From the NCBI GenBank assembly GCA_000328365.1, contig KB302576.1, forward strand, positions 42,565 to 106,564: DNA of 64,000 nucleotides. Reading direction: 5' to 3'. A program made the translations under genes and the position numbers. Position 1 is the first letter of the stretch. Each line of letters begins with the position of its first letter. Shown here one piece after another: positions 24,801 through 33,315 of the stretch. Below the pieces are notes generated by a model. It saw only the letters and a list, made by a program, of their open reading frames with translations, was not told the DNA's origin and ran no database searches. This DNA is from Capitella teleta (taxonomy: Eukaryota > Annelida > Polychaeta > Capitellidae).

Positions 24801-27317
24801 TTTAAGGCAAGTTTTGGAATTCTATTCAATCACAGAGGACAGAGTGGGCACTGAAATATCATTGAGTATCACTCATAAATCAATGATATTCTCATTAAGA
24901 CAGATTGGGCATTGAGTAATATCATTGAGTATCACTCAAAAATTAATGATATTCTCATTAAGACAGACTGGGCACTGCGTTATGTTAATGAGTATACTAT
25001 TACTACAAAGGAAATAACGATGTTCTCATTCACAGAGTACGGTTGACAAACTCTTGAAGAAGGCTAATTTGTCTCTGGTCGTTGGAACGTCGTCATGGAG
25101 AGAGCAGTTTGTTGAAGCCATCACCGTCAGTGCAGGTGGGTCATTTATGTGAGGAAGATCATCTCAAGTTGAAGTGCTGTCGTATTGGTGTCATGTTCTG
25201 TGAATTGAAAGTGTTCTATTTGTTTCTCAGAACAGGGTTCAGGCCTTGGAGGAGGTACTGTGTGCTTCTCTATAGTTGTAAAAAACATAAGTAGCAGGCA
25301 TTTTATATGCTTGAATCATTAAATTTCTTGTAGATACCATATACATAGTTTTGATATATGTTTTATCACGATAGCTATTGCAGCCATACACTCCTTTCAC
25401 CATTTGTTTTATCTATTCGGTTAAACAGCTCTATCATCGTGTTTTTTGTTTCAAATTACACATGCTGAGCCTAATTGTCACACAAAATAAGTCTAATATC
25501 TTCACAATATCGGTGTTTTAGTAACTAACTGTTGTTTAATTTAATTGCCCTTATATGTTGTCTTAAATTAACTGTTGTATAATTTAATTGCCCTTAATTA
25601 TATGCTGTGTAAACTCCACCCGTGTTATCCTTGGTATGCAAGGAGAACATCTTTCATGCTGATAAGTGCATGTTTGATGTACCCCTTGATACGCTTTTAA
25701 GTATCTGGTTCAAGGGATAATTGTGTGCAATTGTCTGATTGCAATTTAAGATAATACGTTCAGAGGTGAGAATGAATACTTGGCAAAATTAAGATTTCAC
25801 CAATATCAACAATAGCCTGCATCAGAATGCTAACATGTAAATATCAAACATATTCTGGCAACACGGAATTCTGACTACTGAAGGACTGTTACATCATACG
25901 CTCAATCACTGTATAATGTACAATGCTTCTTGAAACTTCTGCCTCTTCTGCATAATAGTACTCTACCCGAAATTGCTTTTAAGCCTGGACCTTTCCGAGA
26001 ATGTTAAGTTTTATACTGCTGATAATTATGTTGTTAAGTTCAACAAGGTGAGTGATCAGCCGGGACCATTGTTTTCAGTCGTTTGTGGAATTGTCTTGTA
26101 TCTTGTGTCAGCCCTGGACTGAAATAAATAAGAATTTTGTTCATCCTCAGGGGATGACGGGGATGAGGAAGAGGACGCTGAGGAGAAGCTACCATCGTGC
26201 ATGGATTACGTCATGCATTTCCTGACTCTGTTCTGGAAGGTTCTCTTCGCCTTTGTGCCGCCAACTGGTGAGTCAAACATCATTATGCAATATCCACAAA
26301 TGAATTCACACCCTCTAATCCAACATCCATAGGGCTCAGAGCGGAATTTTTATAAGCTAGTCATATTTCAGGCGTTTCAATCTATGTTGATATGATTTAG
26401 GTTACTTCGGCGGCTGGGCCTGCTTCTGCGCGTCGATCGTCGGTATTGGCATCCTGACCGCGTTCATTGGCGACGCGGCTGCTGGATTCGGCTGTATCAT
26501 CGGCCTCAAAGACGCTGTCAACTCCATAACTTTCGTTGCCATGGGAACCAGTCTTCCAGGTACCACTGAGGACTGGATCGGCTGCTTTCTTCTTCTCTCA
26601 AGACACCTTTCTCTTCTTTTCTGTCCTTTTTCTGACACTTTGCACCATTATTTCACAGATTATTGGGGTGGATGGCTTTGTTTTACCTTCTCTATTATTG
26701 GTATTGGCCTCTTGACTGCCTTTATTGGCGACTTAGCGGGAAGCTTTGGTTGCACTATTGGGATGAAGGATTCGGTGACCGCAATCTCCTTCGTTGCACT
26801 GGGCACAAGTTTACCCGGTGAGCATTTCTCTCTACTTGTATTTCCATCTGACTTCAATTTCAACTCATCTTTATGGGCACCCTCAGAAATATATCCATTA
26901 TTATGTTAACCACACTTATGACATCCAACCTTCATTGCAGACACATTCGCCAGCAAAGTTGCTGCCATAGGGGACAAATATGCCGATTCATCGATCGGCA
27001 ATGTGACGGGTAGCAACGCTGTGAACGTCTTCTTGGGAATTGGAGTCGCCTGGTCCATCGCAGCCATTTACCACGCTGCCAATGGCACCAAATTCGAGGT
27101 CAATCCAGGGTCATTGGCCTTCTCCGTTACCATATTCATAGTGTTTGCCATCATCGCTATAATCGTCATTCTAATCCGCCGTACACCCGCTGTCGGGGGA
27201 GAATTGGGAGGCAATCCCAAGTATAAGGTCCTCTCCAGTTGCATCCTTTTTGGCTTGTGGGTGATGTACGTTCTGCTTTCATCACTTGAGAGCTATTGTT
27301 ACATCAAAGGCTTCTAA
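8209..27317 (+). CDS. slc8a: Na+/Ca2+ exchanger, SLC8/NCX family (whole gene)
   Basis: Plasma-membrane antiporter that exchanges Na+ for Ca2+. Constitutive coding exons read from the sequence: 8209-9893, 21032-21132, 24658-24806, 25036-25135, 26151-26267, one of 26401-26559 or 26659-26817, and 26941-27317. Their lengths sum to 2688 nt, giving an 895-aa protein with every junction in phase; family members are usually about 900-970 aa. Two possible cassette exons (23220-23261, 24094-24132) would add 14 or 13 residues without changing frame. The gene has the classic order: signal peptide, TM1-5 with alpha-1 repeat, XIP-like basic segment, CBD1, CBD2, acidic loop, TM6-10 with alpha-2 repeat, and a C-terminal YIKGF. 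The large first coding exon ends inside CBD2, as in vertebrate NCX genes. Family assignment is certain; the assignment to a vertebrate paralogue (SLC8A1-4) is not meaningful for an invertebrate. Confidence 0.97.
14466..14510. repeat. Two-copy direct repeat, unit about 21 bp
   Basis: The segment GGGCAATGCTGGGCCTTTGCT is followed directly by a second, nearly identical copy, in the large NCX intron. No function apparent. Confidence 0.7.
15256..15288. repeat. CT/AG palindromic simple repeat
   Basis: A CT-rich run meets an AG run at a TCTAGA centre, so the stretch can fold into a hairpin. Simple-sequence origin is likely. Confidence 0.7.
19350..19433. repeat. 28-bp tandem repeat, three identical copies
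   Basis: Copies at 19350-19377, 19378-19405 and 19406-19433 are identical. Each begins GGTGCACACA and contains the inverted repeat CAATAA-TG-TTATTG. A partial GGTGCACAC lies just upstream at 19320. Perfect identity suggests recent expansion. It sits in the large NCX intron. Confidence 0.9.
21032..21132 (+). CDS. slc8a: NCX exon: end of CBD2
   Basis: Acceptor TTCCACAG, donor TCAG|GTAGGA. Joined to the first exon it restores Glu and reads AFINVRIVDDEEYEKQE, then FYVELGQPKL. This matches the last strands of the NCX CBD2 Calx-beta domain (vertebrate IDDEEYEKNKTFFLEIGEPRL). It enters in phase 2 and leaves in phase 1. The acidic VDDEE belongs to the family's Ca2+-site region. Confidence 0.95.
23220..23261 (+). 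CDS. slc8a: Possible NCX cassette exon (42 nt, basic)
   Basis: Preceded by TGTTTGTGTATCAG and followed by AAAG|GTATGG. It fits phase 1 to phase 1 between the CBD2 exon and the loop exon, adding DVAFARKTRSRKVK (net positive). It lies exactly where vertebrate NCX genes carry mutually exclusive and cassette exons. No homology to a known NCX cassette was recognised, so it rests on splice signals, frame and position only. Confidence 0.35.
24094..24132 (+). CDS. slc8a: Possible NCX cassette exon (39 nt, acidic)
   Basis: Strong pyrimidine tract and CTTTTTCAACAG acceptor; a weaker donor AAAG|GTGCTG. It fits phase 1 to phase 1 and would add EEGVLGNLIDDIK (net negative) to the loop after CBD2. Opposite charge to the 23220 candidate. 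Supported by signals and frame, not by homology. Confidence 0.4.
24658..24806 (+). CDS. slc8a: NCX exon: acidic regulatory loop after CBD2
   Basis: Reads GKKVEEDDEGEETKLLEDMS, then EEERIAQLGKPRLGEASRLA and VHIQESMEFK. It aligns with vertebrate EEERRIAEMGRPILGEHTKL...EESYEFK. It enters in phase 1 and ends on a complete Lys codon. The donor is AAG|GCAAGT, a GC-type 5' splice site; no usable GT donor with the right frame lies nearby. Confidence 0.93.
24844..25036. repeat. Tandem repeat (about 61-69 bp, three units) filling the intron after a GC donor
   Basis: Units at about 24844-24904, 24905-24967 and 24968-25036. Units 1 and 2 share long identical blocks (ATCATTGAGTATCACTCA and TGATATTCTCATTAAGACAG); unit 3 is diverged. 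Unit 3 ends in the real acceptor TTCTCATTCACAG, while units 1 and 2 end in the related TTCTCATTAAGACAG, so each unit carries a splice-acceptor-like end. Confidence 0.85.
25036..25135 (+). CDS. slc8a: NCX exon: loop segment before TM6
   Basis: Acceptor CTCATTCACAG, donor GCAG|GTGGGT. Reads STVDKLLKKANLSLVVGTSS, then WREQFVEAITVSAG. This is nearly the vertebrate STVDKLIKKTNLALVVGTNSWREQFIEAITVSAG, the most conserved part of the NCX loop. Phase 0 in, phase 1 out. Confidence 0.96.
25136..26150 (+). other. NCX intron, about 1 kb, with a diverged direct duplication
   Basis: GT...CAG intron. It contains two copies of an AT-rich segment (about 25526-25560 and 25568-25608) sharing AACTGTTGT and ATTTAATTGCCCTTA. 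Nothing coding was recognised. Confidence 0.7.
26151..26267 (+). CDS. slc8a: NCX exon: acidic stretch and pre-TM6 hydrophobic helix
   Basis: Reads GDDGDEEEDAEEKLPSCMDY, then VMHFLTLFWKVLFAFVPPT. It aligns with vertebrate EEKLPSCFDYVMHFLTVFWK...FAFVPPT. Donor CAACTG|GTGAGT, phase 1. The last codon is completed by whichever alternative exon follows: Gly with 26401, Asp with 26659. Confidence 0.96.
26401..26559 (+). CDS. slc8a: NCX alternative alpha-2 exon, copy A (TM6 to mid-TM7)
   Basis: Exactly 159 nt, phase 1 to phase 1, acceptor GATTTAG, donor TCCAG|GTACC. It encodes YFGGWACFCASIVGIGILTA, then FIGDAAAGFGCIIGLKDAVN and SITFVAMGTSLP. It keeps GTS-L-P, with the Thr-Ser equivalent to canine Thr810/Ser811. 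The essential Asp (canine Asp814) is split across the junction to the last exon. Compared with vertebrate NCX it is the more diverged copy: KDAVNS where most NCX have KDSVTA, and Cys-Ile where most have Cys-Thr. It is 36/52 identical to copy B. Confidence 0.92.
26659..26817 (+). CDS. slc8a: NCX alternative alpha-2 exon, copy B (TM6 to mid-TM7)
   Basis: Also 159 nt with the same phases, acceptor TTTCACAG, donor CCCG|GTGAGC. It encodes YWGGWLCFTFSIIGIGLLTA, then FIGDLAGSFGCTIGMKDSVT and AISFVALGTSLP. This copy is close to the vertebrate consensus (GDLASHFGCTIGLKDSVTA). The intron between A and B is only 99 bp. Using both copies would keep frame but duplicate TM6, so they are best read as mutually exclusive. 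Confidence 0.93.
26941..27317 (+). CDS. slc8a: NCX last exon: rest of TM7, TM8-10, stop
   Basis: Acceptor TTCATTGCAG. Joins as (D)TFASKVAAIGDKYADSSIG, then NVTGSNAVNVFLGIGVAWSI (Asn of GSNAVN equals canine Asn842), TM9 (LAFSVTIFIVFAIIAIIVI), RRTPAVGGELGG, and TM10 ending in ESYCYIKGF then TAA. The cysteine near the end and the KGF terminus are typical of the family. A possible polyadenylation signal AATAAA is at 27605-27610. Confidence 0.97.
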
Positions 27318-27542
27318 TGCGGATCCATCCAAATCATTTTCAAGTGATTGAATGTTGAATACACCAGACCTCTCCCTTGCATTCCCTGGGTCTTCAGTAA
27401 AATGTGGTCCTTGCGCATAAATTTTGAAGGGATCCCTGGGACGTAACGTCGCTTGGTTGTCTGAAATTTATCACTTGAGAATCTCAGGGTTTTGGTTCTT
27501 TATCAGTGACAAGACGGAGCCTTCGCGTGTGATACTAGTTCT

Positions 27543-27586
<44 letters not shown>

Positions 27587-30500
27587 ACTAGCCCTGGGTG
27601 TAGAAATAAATTACTAAAATTGGTGAAAAGCCTTTTTTTGGGGGGATTCTCTTCTTCGAATTTAGTAGCTATTTTGTTTTCTCTCCAATTCACATTATGG
27701 GTCTTCTTGTTTCTTGATTTTATAGCCCTATTTCATTGTATTAATCATCCTGATGTATTTATTATTGTATGAAATTGAATCAATGATATCTCCCATTTTT
27801 TTTAGTGTGAATCTATTTGAATTCACAATCAGTGTTTACAAACTCTGTTGTATACAACAAAAACTTTCACAATTTTCTTCATTGATTTTTTTCCCTCCAT
27901 TTTCTTCACAAATATTAGAGAACAAAAACTGCCTCTTTCTTGACTATTTATACGCTTTTATCTTGTCTTTTTTTCCTACTAAACAAAAAAAGTATTGTCT
28001 ATTTTCAAAAAAAAAAAAAAAAAAAAAAAATCCTCCTCGTCCTCTCTTCCTAAAAGGATCCCTCTGATCTCTGTGTATCTGTTTGAATTGGAAGTCTTTT
28101 GTGCAATATAGGGGTTCAAGGGGAGTAGTGTCCTGTCCTAGTCAGATAATATAGACATGCAGCGTGTAGATAATATTAATAAAATAACTTCTTCATGACT
28201 GCATTGCACTGAAGATCTTACTAATATTGCATGTATTAAGATATTTGAATTCAATTATTACGTAGGCTTAACCTCTCATTATTAATAATAATATTATTAT
28301 TATTTAAAGCTGATGACTAATTTTATTTTTGCTCAATATAGTATACGGGACACCAGTTGTTATTTGAATTTTGAACTAACCCAATTTTTGTTTGTATTTT
28401 ATTTATTTTGCACTGATATTTCTGATACAATTTGTGGGCTTTTTGTATATTTTCCCGTTGATTTGTTGGCTGGCATCATTATCAATAATCTACATGCGTT
28501 TGTACATAGTTTATAAATTATTACTCAATTTCTACCAAGACAAAAACCATTGTAATAGAACATTTTAATAGTGGAACGAAGATTCTCATTGGTTTATTAA
28601 CTGTTGGAGTTAGGGCAAGTTATTCATAATTACTTTATTTTAGTCTATGTTTTTAAGAAATACAAGTGTGATTTAGCATTTTATTCGGTGTTTCCAGCCT
28701 AAACTTCGATCAAAATCCTGGTCCAACAACATATCAAAAATAAGGGTGGAGTCCAACATCTGAAAAACTAAGGATCACTTTTTTTGTTATTTTTTTTTCT
28801 CCAGACATCACGCACAATTTAATCAAGAATGACATCATTTCTGATTTGATTGTGTAAATGTAAACACCACAAAAAGCATAATTATTACATAATCTTGCAA
28901 AAAATACGAAATTATCACATTGTCTGGACTGTTCATATTCTTGGAAAAGGGTGTTTTTTAATATATTTTTTTTCTTTTCTACTGTATTCAAAATAACGAC
29001 TTCATATTTTTGTTGCGTTTTCAATCTTTAAAACGAACTCCTCTAATACGGCTTTGGATCTGTTTTTATATCTGCTTCTTATTTTTGTTTTTATCAAGTA
29101 TTGCTTAGTAATTACTCTGTTGAGTTTCATAATGGGTTTTGTTTGAGTGTTATATACCTCGATCCTAATTTTCCTTCGTCCCACCAATCCACATCTCGTC
29201 ATAATATTTATTCTCCCATAGGGTCAATCATCTATGCATCGGCAGATTTGGATGGTTCCTTATCGTTTTGATTTGGTGTTCTTGAACAAGTACACATTTG
29301 AGGGAACATTCTCCACTCCTCTCTCTTTCTCTCTCTCTCTATCACTATTTCTACCTGTTCTCCACTAATCATGTTCAGTGCTATATGTCAAGCGTATATT
29401 CCCCTCAAACTCCATATATATATATGCACTGATGGAAATAAAAGACGTGGGAGCAGTGATTATTTATCGTCGTCTTTTTCTTACCAGATTTGATGCGAGG
29501 TTTCTGAGGATATAAGTACATCTTATCGGCATTGGGGATTAAAAAGAACTGTGTCTATAAGCCAGACTGCTCTAAAAGCAAAGGGCACGATTTGTGGGAG
29601 TAGGATTGTAAGGGGTGACTAATAGTGTGTAGAAATATTCTTTTGGTAATGTAGCGACTCCACTTCTACATTTATACTCGGACACAGCTGAAGATACCCG
29701 AAGGTGATCCGGAACAACAAGGGCGACGTCTGTTTGCAACGTGTAGACTTTAATGGTACTTGACAGTCAATTATAACGATCACTGATCGCAGGAGGATCT
29801 CGGGGTCTGTTGGTGTTGTCTTGGAGACTGGTGGCTGTGATTGACCGGACTGTGTCTACTCTGTGTCTGTCTCTGTCTCTGTCTCTGCTCGTTGGATTGG
29901 AAATGTGTGTATTTATATGCTGGGTTTGTGGATGAGTGGAAGCCTTCAGTTTAGCATGTAAAGTGTGGATCTACATGTATATTTAGAAGGACTTCTGCTG
30001 ATGGTATCAGTTTATCGGTGTGAACATTGTATCTTTAATGCGAATGGACTGTTGTAATAGTAGGGGTCATTTGGTACTTGTCAGCCATCAGCGATGGATG
30101 TATGTTCGTGTATTCTCTGTCCCAAAAGTATAATACATTGCCATAGTTTATAGAGCCATACTAGACTTAAACATCATGTAAGTGTTAATTAAAGCCATGT
30201 GACCGTAACAGGTAAAGGCAACAATCTTTATTTATGTGCGAAATTATCACATTTTGGTGGTCATCATTCAGTTGATCTTTAATCAGTTGGCGTGATCGAT
30301 CCAAGTCATTATGTGCAGAGAACAAGTAGAAGGAAGAACCGGTCGATTTGAAATATCACTGAAGGCATAAGCAATAAGCATAACAAATATGTATTGTGTC
30401 GACTTCCAACAAGCAATGAATTCCCCAAACTTGATGCCAGTATAACTCATTGCCCGTTTCTCTTTTTTTTCTCAAGATTGCATTTCACCCTTGTTCTTGA

Positions 30501-30716
30501 AAAGCTCTAATAATTAAAGCAAAAATATTGCAAGCCGCCATAATTTTCAAGGTTACATGGCGAATGCATGCTACCATTATTTGAAAATCGAAATCATTGT
30601 CATCTTAGAAATCAATCGCAGTTAGTGCTCAGGGTACCTTAACCTGTGATATAATAAGTTAACAAGTTAAATAATATTTGCATTACAATTAAGTCAGCTC
30701 TGCAAATTGGGATTCT
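27318..30716. other. NCX 3' UTR and intergenic DNA up to the gap
   Basis: AT-rich. It holds a 42-T tract (27544-27585), a 24-A tract (28007-28030), AATAAA motifs at 27605, 28178 and 29437, and short CTGTCT repeats near 29865-29888. How far the NCX 3' UTR extends cannot be told. No gene was recognised. Confidence 0.6.
27544..27585. repeat. Poly-T tract, 42 nt
   Basis: Uninterrupted T run about 225 bp after the NCX stop codon. Confidence 0.95.
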
Positions 30717-30766
30717 NNNNNNNNNNNNNNNNNNNNNNNNNNNNNNNNNNNNNNNNNNNNNNNNNN
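30717..30766. other. Assembly gap (50 N)
   Basis: Fifty N characters. The true gap length is unknown. Confidence 0.99.
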
Positions 30767-31392
30767 ACACGGAACAAAGATAGCACGCCATGCGTATACA
30801 TGTGCCACGTACGGTGCCACGCTTCAACGATGTATACTCTGTTACATTTTAGCGACTCACTCACTGCTATGTAGATCGTAGTTGGAAACTCAATAAACAT
30901 GCATGGTCTTTCATTGCTAGACATGTATGCACATGTATAAATATGTGCTAGAAATCCTTATGTTGCGGAATCGATGCTTGTGATGAAATGTGTATCTGCC
31001 TTTTTTTTTCTATATACATGTATACGAGGGATATACATCGTACATATATATCTTATTATTTTTTCAATAACTCATCACATAAATATACATTTACCAGTAC
31101 ACTAGTATTCAAGCTGAACACCCGCATTGCCCAATTGCTTTGAAAACTAATCGCTTCATTGCTTCACCCCGAGTCGTGATCGCTTCGCTGCATGCTTTCG
31201 GCAGCGGTCTTCCACAAATCAATCGGTAACTGCTATATAAACTTCCGAAGTACAAGGATTAATGATTGGTTTAGGAACATATATCCGTAAAATCATGATA
31301 TAATCATAGATGCACACGGTCAAACTCTTTGATATTTTCAGAGATGATGCGCAAGAGGTTATAAAGCACCCGTATATAGCAAAAAGTGCAAA

Positions 31393-31460
31393 ACACGGAA
31401 ATCTCCGTGTTTGGCGGAGAAGCGTTGGGCACGCCAACACGGAAATCTCCGTGTTTGGCG
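31393..31460. repeat. Hairpin repeat, two copies of an 18-bp palindromic motif
   Basis: ACACGGAAATCTCCGTGT occurs at 31393-31410 and 31437-31454, each followed by TTGGCGG. The second copy is the core of a longer hairpin, CGCCAACACGGA / TCCGTGTTTGGCG. Confidence 0.85.
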
Positions 31461-31738
31461 GTGAATGTGTTAAGTAGCGTAAATTGGATTTGGCTATCTG
31501 CCAAGGAATGTATAAGACATGGCGAGACATTTGATCAGTGGTAAACGTACCTTACAGCATGACTTTTATGAACTGTTTAAGATTTTTCCAAAACTTTATC
31601 GAAAACGAAAGCATCACAAACGCGAAATGCGAGTGTATAGCGTCGTTGATTCATAATCATAACGTAACAAGTGCTCTTTTCCCGCTTTACAATCATATCG
31701 TTTTTGTTTTGTTTTTTCATAACGCTTTTTTTCATAAC

Positions 31739-31770
31739 GCCTTCCAGAGCATTGCTCCTGTCTGGAAGGC
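31739..31770. repeat. Perfect 10-bp inverted repeat with 12-nt loop
   Basis: GCCTTCCAGA at 31739-31748 and TCTGGAAGGC at 31761-31770 pair exactly. Two CATAACGC words lie just upstream. It could be a palindrome left by a small element. Confidence 0.8.
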
Positions 31771-31814
31771 TCCTTCTAGGTAATGGCACCATAGCATTAA
31801 TCCGGCGTCTTCTG

Positions 31815-31980
31815 ATCTGCGCCATCTTGAATTCACTAAGTTTGATTTAAGTCAGGTCGAGAGGTCACTTAAGTTTTGTAGAGTCTAGAGGACTTAAGTT
31901 TGTTTCTGGAATCGCTTTAGTCAACTTAACTCCTCCCGAACTTAGTTTTACCACTTAAGATTCTTTCTGGAATCGGCCCC
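31815..31980. repeat. Probable interspersed repeat rich in ACTTAAGT words
   Basis: Repeated CTTAAGT words in both orientations, TTTCTGGAATCGC and TTTCTGGAATCGGCCCC. The terminal GGGGCCGATTCCAGAAAG style is common in short dispersed repeats of marine invertebrates. No second copy was found in the window. Confidence 0.4.
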
Positions 31981-32273
31981 AGATCACTCTGTTGTAAGTT
32001 GCTGGGCGAACTTTATGGAAAGTAAAAACGAGATATTTAGGCCGCTTCAGATGGCAACGGGAGTTCAGTTGACAGCTTTGACCACGGAAACCACGACAAC
32101 AGAGGAAATGCTTGCATGCAAACCTGAGTTGACGGACAAAATCACCCAAATAGATCGACTGAAATCAACAATATTATTCATTACGTCATGTTTCTATAAT
32201 TAGTAGCCATGTAATTATTGCTCACCTGGAATCCACGGAAATAAAAAAAGATTCTTTTTCATTAGTTATTTGC

Positions 32274-32298
32274 AAAAAAAAAAAAAAAAAAAAAAAAA
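32274..32298. repeat. Poly-A tract, 25 nt
   Basis: Uninterrupted A run. Confidence 0.95.
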
Positions 32299-32457
32299 TG
32301 TTTGCGCTATCAGTTGTCATTTTTTGGTTGTTATGGGATAAGATGAATCTTTGAGCGCCTGGTTCTTTCGTTCCCGGAAACTTTTTCTTGCAGCTAAACG
32401 GAATATTGACTCGTGTAGGCCATGCATTAACGGTCGATTAAAGGCCAAGTAATTGCT

Positions 32458-32552
32458 ATAACAATATAATAATACAATAATAATAATATAATATATAATA
32501 AATAATATAATAATAATATATAATAATATAATAATACTATAATAATATATAT
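32458..32552. repeat. AT-rich simple repeat
   Basis: AATAATATAATAATA-type words, imperfect. Confidence 0.85.
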
Positions 32553-33140
32553 TACGTTCTCATTTGTACACACAACTTCTCCGTTTTTAAGCTTCATTAA
32601 AGTGTCCTCTATTGGTGTTGACTTTACTCACAAATTTATTATTTATTATTTATTATTTATTTATGATATTCATTTTGCGAAATGAACACCAGGAAAATCC
32701 TATATAGAATGAAACAATCCAAAACAATCCGTTTCCAAATTGGTTTCCTCGATTCATAAGCGAATCATGCTCGCAAAGTAAAGACTCTTAATTCATGACC
32801 TCTTTTCAATTTATTATTTATTATTATCATTCATTATCCGATTCAACTTTGCTTTTTCTCCGCATTCATCACGTCAATCTCATCGTCATCACGTAGTTCA
32901 ACTAAATATGAAAGGCAGCTCCCATAAGCTTCCCCCAACTTAAAGTTATTAGATGGCAAACCAGCATGCCAATAACCACGGGAACACGAAGCATTGCTGT
33001 TGTTGAAGGAATCATAATGTTGCGAGCTTTTCCCGAACGATCTCGCTTGCCATCGCCAAACACAGAAGGACAAATCATAATGTTCATTTCTTCATGCGCA
33101 TGAGGCATGAGGCATATATATGAGACATGATGAGGTTCAA

Positions 33141-33315
33141 TACGGGCGCCAGAACAGAAGGCCCGGAACCGGGGTTTCCCCCTACTCTTATCGATAAATC
33201 TCAAGGGTTCTTTATCCCGCTGACCACGATAGAAAGCAGTACACAGCGCCCGGCCTTGTTACGCAGTTGGGCAGCACTGCAGAGTCACCGAAGAATTATA
33301 ATTCACAATCACAAG
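33141..33315 (-). mobile_element. tRNA-derived SINE, copy 2 (lacks the tRNA head)
   Basis: The body and tail match copies 1 and 3 on the opposite strand (GGGCGCCAGAACAGAAGGCC, GCCCGGCCTTGTTACGCAGT, GAGTCACCGAAGAATTATAA). The head with A and B boxes is missing: a 5'-truncated insertion. Confidence 0.85.
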
